The notes beneath the pieces are model-generated. The model saw nothing but the letters and a program-made list of their open reading frames with translations, was not told the DNA's origin and did not search any database. From JABMMZ01 sp040403495 (GTDB taxonomy: Bacteria; Bacteroidota; Bacteroidia; NS11-12g; UBA955): a stretch of 64,000 nt of DNA. Each line of letters starts with the position of its first letter. Position 1 is the stretch's first letter. Positions 16,247 to 24,348 of this stretch are shown here, piece after piece. Both the position numbers and the translations under genes were made by a program. The DNA lies in assembly GCA_040403495.1 (NCBI GenBank), contig JBBAKM010000003.1, positions 1 to 64,000 of the forward strand, written 5' to 3'.

Positions 16247-16843
16247 ATGAAAAAAGGATATTTAATCGTTTTAGGAGTTTTATTGCTTTTAACTTTTTAC
16301 AGTTGCAGCAAATACAATCAATTGGTGAGCACTGATGAAAATTTAAAAAATGCTTGGGGTGATGTTCAAGCAGATTACCAAAGAAGAGCTGACTTAATTC
16401 CTTCCTTAATTGCAACTGTAAAAAAAGCAGCTGAGAATGAAAAAGACATTTTAACGACTGTTACCAATGCTAGAGCAGGCATTCCTAATTTGGAAAAAGA
16501 AGCAAGTGAAAATTCTGAACAAATAAAATCAGCAAAGTCTCCTCAAGAACTTGAAGCTGTTGGTCAAAGAATTAATTCTGCAATTAAAATCACACTCGAA
16601 GCCTACCCTTCTATCCGAAGTACTGATGCCTTTATTGGTTTACAAGGTCAACTTGAGGGAACAGAAAATAGAATTAAAACATCTCGCAGTGATTACAATA
16701 AAAAAGTAAAAGAATACAATATTGCGGCAAGAACTTTCCCTAATAACATCTTCGCAAAACTATTTGGTTTCTCTGTAAAAGAGGAGTTCAAAGCCTCAGA
16801 GGGTAGTGATAAAGCACCTGATGTAAAAGCATTATTTGATTAA
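16247..16843 (+). CDS. LemA family protein
   Basis: 198 residues from ATG 16247, which is preferred over an upstream ATG at 16226 because it gives a clean membrane anchor (MKKGYLIVLGVLLLLTFYSC). The Cys after the hydrophobic run could be lipidated, although FYSC is not a standard lipobox. The remainder is the LemA four-helix coiled coil: NLKNAWGDVQADYQRRADLIPSLIATV, AYPSIRSTDAFIGLQGQLEGTENRI, and YNKKVKEYNIAARTFPNNIFA (blocks cited in part of their length). Function unknown. The consistent next-door TPM-domain proteins point to a membrane complex of unknown role. Confidence 0.92.
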   Translation: MKKGYLIVLGVLLLLTFYSCSKYNQLVSTDENLKNAWGDVQADYQRRADLIPSLIATVKKAAENEKDILTTVTNARAGIPNLEKEASENSEQIKSAKSPQELEAVGQRINSAIKITLEAYPSIRSTDAFIGLQGQLEGTENRIKTSRSDYNKKVKEYNIAARTFPNNIFAKLFGFSVKEEFKASEGSDKAPDVKALFD

Positions 16844-16852
16844 TTTAAAATA

Positions 16853-17290
16853 ATGTCATCTGTTTATTTTTTGTCTGAGAAGGAGGACAATGCAATTCTT
16901 AATGCCATTGCAGAGGCCGAAAAAGGCACTAGTGGTGAAATCAGAGTACACTTTGCTAAAAAAATATCAAACGGCATTTTCAATGATGCAAAAAAAACAT
17001 TTGAATCCCTTAAAATGCACCAAACTGAACTTAGAAATGGTGTATTAATCTACATGGTGCTAAGCGAAAAACAGTTTTACATATTGGGAGACCAAGGGAT
17101 ACACCAATGTACAGGTGAAATATTTTGGCAGTCGTGCAAAGAAATAATGCAAGAAGAATTTACAAAAGGCAATATTGCACAAGGTATAATAAAAGGAATA
17201 GAGGCAGTAAAAGACATTCTTAAAAAAGAATTTCCATACTCTTCTGACGATAAAAATGAATTAAGCAATGAGATTTCTAAAGACCATTAA
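16853..17290 (+). CDS. TPM domain-containing protein (short, soluble form)
   Basis: 145 residues. TPM (TLP18.3/Psb32/MOLO-1) domain pattern: FLSEKEDNAILNAIAEAEKGTSGEIRVHF, then ELRNGVLIYMVLSEKQFYILGDQGIHQ, then GIIKGIEAVKDIL. No signal peptide or membrane helix, unlike the next gene. It lies 9 bases after LemA and overlaps the next gene by 23 bases. The trio LemA - short TPM - membrane TPM is a recurrent Bacteroidota arrangement. The biochemical role is not known; some TPM proteins have phosphatase activity. Confidence 0.85.
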   Translation: MSSVYFLSEKEDNAILNAIAEAEKGTSGEIRVHFAKKISNGIFNDAKKTFESLKMHQTELRNGVLIYMVLSEKQFYILGDQGIHQCTGEIFWQSCKEIMQEEFTKGNIAQGIIKGIEAVKDILKKEFPYSSDDKNELSNEISKDH

Positions 17291-18029
17291 AATACTCTTT
17301 CTGTTCTTGGTTTTTAGCAATGTCAGTATTGCACAAGAAAACATCCCAAGAAACAGTGGTTATGTCAATGATTTTGCCAAGGTTTTAAACCCTGATGAAG
17401 CAGCCACTTTAAATCAAATATTAAAGGACTACAGCGACAGCACTTCCACTGAAATTGCAATCGCTATTGAAAGTAATTTAAACGGCAATGATGTCATGAG
17501 TCGAAGCTTAGACATAGCTCGAGCTTGGCAAATTGGGCAGAAAGATAAAAACAATGGTGTTTTACTTTATATTGCTATTGAAGATAAAAAGATTTTCATT
17601 CAAACTGCTGACCAAACCCAAGGGGTATTAACTGATTACTTAAGCAAGTTAATCATCGAAAAATCTATACTTCCTGAATTCAAGAAAGGCAATTACTACG
17701 CAGGTATTTACAACGGTGTTGTCAGTATTCAAGAGGCGTTGCGAGGTGAATTTAAGGCAGACACAAAAAAATCTAAAAAGAACCAAAGTAAATTCTTGGT
17801 TTTTTTACTCATTTTATTGGTCATTTTCATCATCATTTCAAGGAAAAACAATGGTGGTGGCGGCATCAATCGCCGTGGCGCATACCCACTTGGAGGAGGT
17901 TTGTGGGGTGGTATGATGGGAGGCGGCATGTGGGGTGGTGGCGGCGGTGGCAGTTCAGGTGGTGGAAGTTGGGGTGGTTTTGGCGGTGGTGGCGGATTTA
18001 ATGGTGGTGGCGCAGGCGGAAGTTGGTAA
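17268..18029 (+). CDS. TPM domain membrane protein with Gly-rich tail (YgcG-like)
   Basis: 253 residues. Signal peptide MRFLKTIKILFLFLVFSNVSIAQ, then a TPM domain (GYVNDFAKVLNPDEAATLNQIL ... STEIAIAIESNLNG ... NNGVLLYIAIEDKKIFIQ) that would lie in the periplasm. A transmembrane helix (FLVFLLILLVIFIIISRK, about 175-192) comes next, then a cytoplasmic tail made almost entirely of Gly, Trp and Ser. That tail is characteristic of the YgcG/TPM group. The start overlaps the previous gene, so translation is probably coupled. Confidence 0.88.
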   Translation: MRFLKTIKILFLFLVFSNVSIAQENIPRNSGYVNDFAKVLNPDEAATLNQILKDYSDSTSTEIAIAIESNLNGNDVMSRSLDIARAWQIGQKDKNNGVLLYIAIEDKKIFIQTADQTQGVLTDYLSKLIIEKSILPEFKKGNYYAGIYNGVVSIQEALRGEFKADTKKSKKNQSKFLVFLLILLVIFIIISRKNNGGGGINRRGAYPLGGGLWGGMMGGGMWGGGGGGSSGGGSWGGFGGGGGFNGGGAGGSW

Positions 18030-18044
18030 TTAAATAAATCTATC

Positions 18045-18764
18045 ATGTTAGAAAATATAAACTTAAGTCATTTGTTAATTTTAGACATAGAAACGGTGTC
18101 ACAACAACCCGATTACCAAAACTTAGATGAAGAGTGGCAAGAGTTATGGTCGAAAAAAGTAGGCGCCCTAAATAACCCTGAAATAGATGCTTCTGCTAAT
18201 TACGACCGAGCTGCTATTTATGCAGAATTTGGCAAAATCGTCTGTATAGGGTTAGGAATTTTTCATTATACCGATGGTCAACTTCAACTGAGGGTTAAGT
18301 CGATTCACAACGATAATGAAAAAGTGATATTGAAAGAATTTTCGGAGCTTTTAAATAAACACTATGCTTCGGACCAACATCAATTAGTCGCCCACAACGG
18401 CAAAGAGTTTGATTTTCCTTATATCAACCGAAGATTACTTATAAATGGCCTAAACATCCCTAAAATACTCGATTTAGCAGGGAAAAAACCATGGGAAGTG
18501 AAACATTTGGACACCATGGAGTTATGGAAATTTGGTGATTATAAAAACTACACTTCTTTAGCGGTATTGGCTAAATGTTTTGGCATACCTTCTCCCAAAG
18601 ATGATATTGACGGAAGTATGGTAGGTCACACCTACTGGCAACAGAATGATTTGGAAAGGATAGCGGTCTACTGCAAAAAAGACATAGTAACTACAGCGCA
18701 AATTCTATTGAAATTCAAAAATTTACCGCTGTTGAGTCAAGAAAACATTCAAATTCAGCAATAA
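18045..18764 (+). CDS. DEDDy-type 3'-5' exonuclease (PolB exonuclease-like)
   Basis: 239 residues with an RNase H-like exonuclease fold. The metal-binding acidic residues are visible: LLILDIETVS (ExoI, D-x-E), LVAHNGKEFDFPYINRRL (ExoII, Asp) and YCKKDIVTTAQILLKF (ExoIII, Y-x3-D). HLDTMELWKFGDYKNYTSL and GIPSPKDDIDGSMV are typical of the predicted 3'-5' exonucleases related to PolB proofreading domains. Stand-alone, no polymerase part. Probably acts on DNA or RNA ends in repair or turnover; the substrate is not determinable. It lies 15 bases after the TPM gene. Confidence 0.87.
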   Translation: MLENINLSHLLILDIETVSQQPDYQNLDEEWQELWSKKVGALNNPEIDASANYDRAAIYAEFGKIVCIGLGIFHYTDGQLQLRVKSIHNDNEKVILKEFSELLNKHYASDQHQLVAHNGKEFDFPYINRRLLINGLNIPKILDLAGKKPWEVKHLDTMELWKFGDYKNYTSLAVLAKCFGIPSPKDDIDGSMVGHTYWQQNDLERIAVYCKKDIVTTAQILLKFKNLPLLSQENIQIQQ

Positions 18765-18813
18765 AAAAGCAACCCTTTTATAAAATTTCAGTCTAAAAGA
18801 ATAAAAATTATAT

Positions 18814-18821
18814 TATTTTTG
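18814..18821 (+). promoter_or_regulatory. -7 promoter box for the type B cargo gene
   Basis: TATTTTTG is an exact TAnnTTTG. A start about 7 bases on falls near 18828, which makes the TTG at 18832 the likely initiation codon rather than the TTG at 18826. Confidence 0.45.
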
Positions 18822-18831
18822 TGAGTTGCCT

Positions 18832-20940
18832 TTGATTAAATCATTTTCTACACTAGTTTTATTGTTTTCCGCCATGTTTTTATATGGTGCAAGACCCACT
18901 GTGCACTCATCAAACTTAACGTTTAACAACTTAACTTGTAATTCTGTTATTATCCAATGGACAAGTGGAAATGGTTCAGCCAGAGTTATTATTGCCAAAG
19001 AAGGTTCAGCTCCTGATTATGAACCCGTGGATGGCTCACAATATTCCCCTAATAAAGATTTTGGCAAATCAATCGAATACGGTGTTAAAAACTATATCGT
19101 TTACAATTCGAATGGAACTAACTTTGTAAAGGTAGACAGTCTTAAACCAGGCAAAACCTACCACTTTACGATTGTTGAACATGACAACAACTCAAACAAT
19201 ACCTTGTACTATGTGAGCAACCCTCCTTCTATAAGCATTACAACACATTCACTGAATCTAAATTTCAATATTACTTATTTTGACAGTTGTCAACAAAAAA
19301 ACTTATACGAATTTACCAATACCTCAACTGCAAGTTTTTCTGGTGTCACTTATACTTTTGACTTTGGAAATGGCAATACCTCTTCGAGTAGTCCTGTTCA
19401 AAGAAGCTTTACAAGTGCAGGTCTAGTCCCAGTTAGAATATCTGCTAACCCCTCTTTAGGTTGCCCTAATTTAGTGTCAAAAAACGTTAGGGTTTACAAC
19501 AAAAGAGTTGCCTTTATTGATTTCAATGTTTTTGATGACACCATTCAGTGTTTAGATGGAAACTATTTTGATATTGACCCAACTCCAGTAACCTCACCAT
19601 TGCTAGCCTCCTATCGTTACAATTGGGATTTTGGCGATGGAAAATCCTCTTCGTTCAAACGAATGAAAAAAACATACGATGCAAGCGGAAGATATAAAGT
19701 TCAATTGGAAATATTAACTAATGTGAACTTACAACCTACAGGTTGCCGTGATACTTTAAGATTCGACTTAGTTGTGTTACCCAATCCCGCCGGAAGTGTT
19801 GTTGTAAACCAAGAAAAACAATGCTCTACTAACAATAACTTTATTTTTGAAAACCCTGACAATACGCTCACTTTTTACAAATGGTATTTTAGTACAGGCG
19901 ACTCAAGCTCATCAAGAATAACAAGTAAAAGCTATAACTCAATAAATAAATTCCAAGTCATACATGTGGCATTTTCTCAAGATGGATGCAAGGGTAAAGA
20001 CACTATTGAAGTTGAAGTTTTAGAAAACCTTGATGCTACATTTACAGGCTTAGATACAGCCTATTGCAAGAGCAATAATCCCGTGACTTTAAATACTACA
20101 ATGCCAAATGGTGTATTTAGTGGTTACAACATTGCAAATAATACACTTTTGCCAAACACACCCGGAACCTACTCCCTGAAATATTTATTACAAGACCAAT
20201 ATTGTGCAGACTCAAGTGAACAAAATTTCAGAATATTTGATAATCCCCAACCATTTATAGGTAGGGACACTGCAATCTGTTCTACAGGAACCTATTTTTT
20301 AGATGCCAATCACAATGGTACTTATTTATGGAATACTGGAGAAACCAGTAAAACGATAGGCGTCAATCAATCGGGAACTTATGGTGTAGTTGTTACGGAA
20401 GGACTTTGCAAAGGTTCTGATTCAATACAATTAATTTTCTCTACTGTTCCTGTTGTTAACTTAGGAAGAGATACCATTTTGTGCAAAGGCGGTACATTAA
20501 AATTAGTTGCCACCAATCCTCGCTCTGTTTACCAATGGAACACAGGAAGCAGAGATAGTTTTATATACACCTTCAATTCTGGCAAATATAAGGTTACAGT
20601 AAGCAATCCTTGTGGAGTAACTTCAGACTCAATAAACATTTCGGTTCAAGGCGATTATTGCGACTTGTTTATGGTAAATGCATTTACCCCAGGGAATGAT
20701 TTATTAAATAATGTGTTCATGCCAAGAGGTAGAAATATAACCGTTAAACTCTTTCAGATTTACAACCGTTGGGGTGAATTGGTTTTTGAAACCGATCAAA
20801 ACAATGTAGGTTGGGATGGTACCTATAATAACAACAATGCTGATATGGGACTCTATATTTGGAAATTATTTTACACGGTTCCAAACGGACCATTCGTAAA
20901 AAAGAGCAATGCCTTTGGTCAAATATTACTCATTAGATAA
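18832..20940 (+). CDS. T9SS type B cargo protein with FN3-like and PKD domains
   Basis: About 702 residues. TTG 18832 gives the signal peptide MIKSFSTLVLLFSAMFLYGA. An FN3-like domain follows (TCNSVIIQWTSGNGSARVII ... LKPGKTYHFTIVEHD), then PKD-type units (YTFDFGNGNTSSSSPVQRSF; YRYNWDFGDGKSSSFKRMKK) and Ig-like repeats (GRDTAICSTGTYFLDANHNG, GRDTILCKGGTLKLVATNP). A gliding-motility-type C-terminal domain ends it (NAFTPGNDLLNNVF ... FQIYNRWGELVFETDQN ... GLYIWKLFY). This is the T9SS type B sorting signal, so the protein is exported to the surface, perhaps as an adhesin. Its stop lies 7 bases from the convergent rocD stop, with no hairpin between. Confidence 0.88.
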   Translation: MIKSFSTLVLLFSAMFLYGARPTVHSSNLTFNNLTCNSVIIQWTSGNGSARVIIAKEGSAPDYEPVDGSQYSPNKDFGKSIEYGVKNYIVYNSNGTNFVKVDSLKPGKTYHFTIVEHDNNSNNTLYYVSNPPSISITTHSLNLNFNITYFDSCQQKNLYEFTNTSTASFSGVTYTFDFGNGNTSSSSPVQRSFTSAGLVPVRISANPSLGCPNLVSKNVRVYNKRVAFIDFNVFDDTIQCLDGNYFDIDPTPVTSPLLASYRYNWDFGDGKSSSFKRMKKTYDASGRYKVQLEILTNVNLQPTGCRDTLRFDLVVLPNPAGSVVVNQEKQCSTNNNFIFENPDNTLTFYKWYFSTGDSSSSRITSKSYNSINKFQVIHVAFSQDGCKGKDTIEVEVLENLDATFTGLDTAYCKSNNPVTLNTTMPNGVFSGYNIANNTLLPNTPGTYSLKYLLQDQYCADSSEQNFRIFDNPQPFIGRDTAICSTGTYFLDANHNGTYLWNTGETSKTIGVNQSGTYGVVVTEGLCKGSDSIQLIFSTVPVVNLGRDTILCKGGTLKLVATNPRSVYQWNTGSRDSFIYTFNSGKYKVTVSNPCGVTSDSINISVQGDYCDLFMVNAFTPGNDLLNNVFMPRGRNITVKLFQIYNRWGELVFETDQNNVGWDGTYNNNNADMGLYIWKLFYTVPNGPFVKKSNAFGQILLIR

Positions 20941-20947
20941 TGAGTAT

Positions 20948-22180
20948 TTAAATGACTTGACTTAAAATAGTTTTTTCAATTATATCACAACATTCATGTA
21001 CTTGCGCTTCAGTGATAATAAGTGGAGGTGCAAATCTTATAATATGGTCGTGCGTTTGTTTTGCTAACAAACCATTTTTCAACAAATCTAGACAAATATG
21101 ATAAGCGGTTTTATTGTCTCCAAAAGGTTTTATAACAACAGCATTAAGCAATCCCTTTCCTCTCACAATTTCTACTATTGGAGAATTAATAGCACTTAAT
21201 CTAGCTCTAAACAATTCACCCATCTTGAAAGCATTTTCAGTCAATTTCTCCTCTTGTATAACCTTTAAAGAAGCAATAGCAACCGCACAGGCCAATGGAT
21301 TTCCTCCAAAAGTACTACCATGTTCCCCAGGATGAATAACATCCATTATAGATTTACTAGTCAATACTGCTGAAACGGGCAATACCCCGCCACCCAAAGC
21401 TTTCCCTAAAATCAAAATATCGGGTTTTACACCTTCATACTCGCAAGCCAACAATTTACCAGTTCGGCCTATACCCGTTTGTACTTCATCGGCAATAAAT
21501 AGAACATTGTGTTCTTTACACATCTGATATGCTTTAGACAAATAGCCATCAGAAGGAACCACTACACCAGCTTCACCCTGAATGGGTTCCAACATAAATC
21601 CTGCTACATTTGGATCTTTTAATGCAGTAGCAAGAGCTTCTAAATCATCATAAGGTATAATTTCGAATCCAGGTGTAAATGGCCCAAAATTATTAGAACT
21701 TTTAGGATCCGTACTTGAACTTACAGCAGCAATGGTTCTACCCCAAAAGTTACTTTCTACAAAAATTATCTTTGCTTTGTTTGATTCAACCCCTTTGACT
21801 TCATAAGCCCATTTTCTACAAATTTTAATAGCAGTTTCCCCACCTTCAACCCCTGTATTCATAGGTAACACTTTTTCGTATGAAAAGTAATTGCAGATAA
21901 ATTCAGAATATTCAGCCAACAAATTATTATGAAAAGCCCTTGAAGTCAGTGTTAAATTTTGAGCTTGACTTGTTAAGGCGTCAATAATGGCAGGATGGCA
22001 GTGACCCTGATTGACAGCACTGTATGCAGACAAGCAATCATAATAAGGTTTACCTTCTACATCCCACACCATTATCCCTTTTCCTTTTTGAAGGACTACA
22101 GGTAAGGGATGGTAATTGTGTGCGTTGTAAAGATTTTCCTTTTCAATAAAATACTGACTGTTTAAAGAGGTATGATTCAT
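20948..22180 (-). CDS. rocD: Ornithine--oxo-acid transaminase (ornithine aminotransferase)
   Basis: PLP enzyme converting ornithine and 2-oxoglutarate to glutamate-5-semialdehyde and glutamate, linking arginine catabolism to proline. 410 residues, full length. Visible features: YDCLSAYSAVNQGHCHPAII, the PLP-phosphate region NTGVEGGETAIKICRKW, EPIQGEAGVVVP, the cofactor Asp in FIADEVQTGIGRTGKLL and the Schiff-base Lys in ILGKALGGGVLPVSAVL. GEHGSTFGGNPLACAVA closes the active site. Subfamily assignment rests on the N-terminal region and these motifs; other class III aminotransferases are a less likely alternative. Confidence 0.93.
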   Translation of the reverse strand: MNHTSLNSQYFIEKENLYNAHNYHPLPVVLQKGKGIMVWDVEGKPYYDCLSAYSAVNQGHCHPAIIDALTSQAQNLTLTSRAFHNNLLAEYSEFICNYFSYEKVLPMNTGVEGGETAIKICRKWAYEVKGVESNKAKIIFVESNFWGRTIAAVSSSTDPKSSNNFGPFTPGFEIIPYDDLEALATALKDPNVAGFMLEPIQGEAGVVVPSDGYLSKAYQMCKEHNVLFIADEVQTGIGRTGKLLACEYEGVKPDILILGKALGGGVLPVSAVLTSKSIMDVIHPGEHGSTFGGNPLACAVAIASLKVIQEEKLTENAFKMGELFRARLSAINSPIVEIVRGKGLLNAVVIKPFGDNKTAYHICLDLLKNGLLAKQTHDHIIRFAPPLIITEAQVHECCDIIEKTILSQVI

Positions 22181-22199
22181 AATACTTATAGAATAAATA

Positions 22200-22225
22200 T
22201 GCCCTCCAATTAGAATTGGAGGGCA
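22200..22225 (-). terminator. Hairpin terminator after sucD
   Basis: A 12-bp perfect inverted repeat (TGCCCTCCAATT / AATTGGAGGGCA) with only two bases between the arms, 25 bases past the sucD stop. The following minus-strand sequence is only moderately T-rich, so termination could be partial and rocD may be co-transcribed. Confidence 0.6.
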
Positions 22226-22250
22226 CAGATTAATTTTTTGTTTATCTAAT

Positions 22251-23141
22251 TTAAGCTTTCGCTTTTGCGCCTAAAACTTCAACCATTTTTGCGCCAATTT
22301 CTGCAGGAGATTCAACAACATGAATTCCACATTCACGCATAATTGCCATTTTTGCAGCAGCAGTATCGTCTTTACCACCAACTATTGCACCGGCGTGACC
22401 CATTCTTCTACCAGCCGGAGCTGTTTGACCAGCGATAAATCCTACTACAGGCTTAGTTCCATGAGCCTGAATCCATCTTGCAGCTTCAGCTTCCATACCA
22501 CCACCAATTTCACCTATCATGATAATTCCGTCAGTATCAGGGTCGTTCATTAACATTTCAACCGCTTGCTTGGTGCTTGTTCCAATAATTGGATCGCCAC
22601 CAATACCTATTGCAGTACTTTGACCTAAACCAGCTTTAGTAATTTGATCAACTGCTTCATAAGTTAAAGTTCCTGATTTAGAAACAATACCTATTCTACC
22701 TGGATTGAAAATAAAACCTGGCATAATTCCAACTTTAGCACCACCCGGAGTCATTACACCTGGGCAGTTTGGACCTATTAACGTACAAGATTTATCACTT
22801 AAATAATCTTTCACTTTAATCATGTCTTTAGTTGGAATACCTTCCGTAATACAAACTATTACAGCAATTCCAGCATCAGCAGCTTCCAAAATCGCATCAG
22901 CAGCAAAAGCAGGTGGAACGAAAATAATAGAAACATTAGCACTTGTTGCTTTAACAGCTTCTTGAACGGTATTAAAAATTGGTTTATTTAAATCGGGATG
23001 TAAGCTACCACCTTTACCAGGAGTAACACCACCAACCACATTTGTACCATATTCTATCATTTGCGATGCATGAAATGTTCCTTCTTTACCTGTAAATCCT
23101 TGAACAATTACCTTTGAGTTTTTATCAACCAATACTGACAT
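22251..23141 (-). CDS. sucD: Succinate--CoA ligase [ADP-forming] subunit alpha
   Basis: TCA-cycle enzyme making succinate and ATP/GTP from succinyl-CoA. The 296-residue subunit has the CoA-binding N-terminus (VIVQGFTGKEGTFHASQMI ... VVGGVTPGKGG), the SCTLIGPNCPGVMTPG loop, IGIGGDPIIGTS, and GRRMGHAGAIVGGKDD with the phosphorylated histidine. sucC is not in the window, as is common in this phylum. Precise start at ATG 23139-23141, about 24 bases after a TATATTTG box. Confidence 0.97.
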   Translation of the reverse strand: MSVLVDKNSKVIVQGFTGKEGTFHASQMIEYGTNVVGGVTPGKGGSLHPDLNKPIFNTVQEAVKATSANVSIIFVPPAFAADAILEAADAGIAVIVCITEGIPTKDMIKVKDYLSDKSCTLIGPNCPGVMTPGGAKVGIMPGFIFNPGRIGIVSKSGTLTYEAVDQITKAGLGQSTAIGIGGDPIIGTSTKQAVEMLMNDPDTDGIIMIGEIGGGMEAEAARWIQAHGTKPVVGFIAGQTAPAGRRMGHAGAIVGGKDDTAAAKMAIMRECGIHVVESPAEIGAKMVEVLGAKAKA

Positions 23142-23164
23142 GACTTGTTTTTATTTTGTTGGCG

Positions 23165-23172
23165 CAAATATA
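23165..23172 (-). promoter_or_regulatory. -7 promoter box for sucD
   Basis: Minus-strand TATATTTG, an exact TAnnTTTG, giving a leader of about 17 bases. The box faces away from the YbjN gene, so the 113-bp interval is a divergent promoter region. Confidence 0.55.
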
Positions 23173-23206
23173 CATCAAATTAACTAAAAAAATCAGGATA
23201 TTTTTA

Positions 23207-23214
23207 TAATTTCG
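23207..23214 (+). promoter_or_regulatory. Variant -7 box (TAATTTCG) for the YbjN gene
   Basis: TAATTTCG differs from TAnnTTTG by one base. The same variant stands before xth (61110) and a TAnnTTCG copy stands before the peroxiredoxin gene (59084). Low confidence. Confidence 0.3.
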
Positions 23215-23254
23215 CACCTCATTATTATTAACTATAAACCAAACTTACCATAAA

Positions 23255-23722
23255 ATGAATTTTCAAACCTATTCCGAACAAATAGAATCTGCACTTGCAA
23301 CACTTGGCTTAAACCCTGTTGAAACAAGATGTGCAGATGAAGGACAATGGATGATTTTTAATGGGGAAACAGAAATTTATATTGATTTATGGGAAAATGA
23401 AACTGACAATCCTTGGTTGTATTTTGAATCAACTGAGCCTTTGTTTATGTTTCAAATCATTGCCCCTATTTGCCTGATGCCTGATGACAAATCTGTTGTT
23501 TTTTATGAAGAATTATTACATAATAATTTGAATATGCTTTATGGTTCTTACACCATCAATAAAGACCAAAATATGTTGGCAGTTAAATACAGAAGACCAA
23601 TGAAAAATCTAAGCAAAGAAGAGGTAATAGACTTAATAGAATGTATCGGATACTACGCCGAATCTACATTTGAAATACTCAAAGAAAGATACGCTATTCA
23701 AAAAATTTCTCAAGAAAATTAA
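23255..23722 (+). CDS. YbjN domain-containing protein
   Basis: 155 residues, no signal peptide. The fold is that of YbjN/type III secretion chaperone-like proteins: an N-terminal helix (FQTYSEQIESALATLGLN), a strand-rich core (GQWMIFNGETEIYIDLWENE ... WLYFESTEPLFMFQIIAPIC) and a C-terminal helix after LSKEEVIDLIECIGYYAEST. The biochemical role is unknown; YbjN in E. coli affects motility and stress behaviour, which cannot be assumed here. Monocistronic between sucD (divergent) and the sigma factor gene. Confidence 0.75.
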   Translation: MNFQTYSEQIESALATLGLNPVETRCADEGQWMIFNGETEIYIDLWENETDNPWLYFESTEPLFMFQIIAPICLMPDDKSVVFYEELLHNNLNMLYGSYTINKDQNMLAVKYRRPMKNLSKEEVIDLIECIGYYAESTFEILKERYAIQKISQEN

Positions 23723-23799
23723 TTTTTTTTTCGACGAAGGCAACCTTGATAGGTATAAACACCTCTAACCATTCAGAAATAAGAAAGAAAATTGTGTAA

Positions 23800-24348
23800 A
23801 TGGCAGATTTCAATACAGAACAACTGAACTTACTTTTAGCTCAATGTATTGACAATCAATCAAAAGCACAAAAAAAGTTATTTGACATATTAGCTCCAAG
23901 AATGTTTGCGATATGCTTACGTTATGCGCAAAACAGTGATGAAGCCAAAGATATTTTACAAGAAGGTTTTATCAAAGTATTTGCCAATCTGAATAAATTT
24001 GAACATAAAGGATCATTTGAAGGTTGGATAAAAAGGATTTTCATTAATACAAGTATTGAGTTTTATCGAAAAAATCAAAAACACAGTGTTTTAGATAAAT
24101 TAGAACCATACAATGAAAAAGGCATTGAATCAAATGTGCTTTCTCTTTTAAAACATGCCGATTTGATGAAACTAGTCCAATGCCTACCCAATGGATACCG
24201 AACCGTTTTCAACTTATTTGTGGTTGAAGGCTACAGCCACGATGAAATTTCCAAAATGTTAAATATTTCAGAAAATACAAGTAAAAGCCAACTACATAAA
24301 GCAAGACATTTCTTACAAGAGTTAATATTAAAAAAAAATTTAAAGTGA
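23800..24348 (+). CDS. ECF-type RNA polymerase sigma factor
   Basis: 182 residues. Region 2 is seen at about 30-95 (RMFAICLRYAQNSDEAKDIL, EGFIKVFANLNKF, GSFEGWIKRIFINTSIEFYR) and region 4 at about 125-178 (LPNGYRTVFNLFVVEGYSHD, EISKMLNISENTSKSQLHKA). There is no region 1 or 3, so it belongs to the sigma-70 ECF group. The stop overlaps the start of the next gene (GTGA), the usual sign of a sigma/anti-sigma pair. The giant T9SS cargo gene follows, so cargo or cell-envelope genes may be its targets. This is inference from position. Confidence 0.93.
   Translation: MADFNTEQLNLLLAQCIDNQSKAQKKLFDILAPRMFAICLRYAQNSDEAKDILQEGFIKVFANLNKFEHKGSFEGWIKRIFINTSIEFYRKNQKHSVLDKLEPYNEKGIESNVLSLLKHADLMKLVQCLPNGYRTVFNLFVVEGYSHDEISKMLNISENTSKSQLHKARHFLQELILKKNLK

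Noticed and set aside
17729..18046. Proline-rich open frame on the minus strand opposite the TPM membrane protein
   Set aside because: It is the antisense image of the GGT/GGC-rich glycine tail; no promoter, and the plus-strand gene is well supported.
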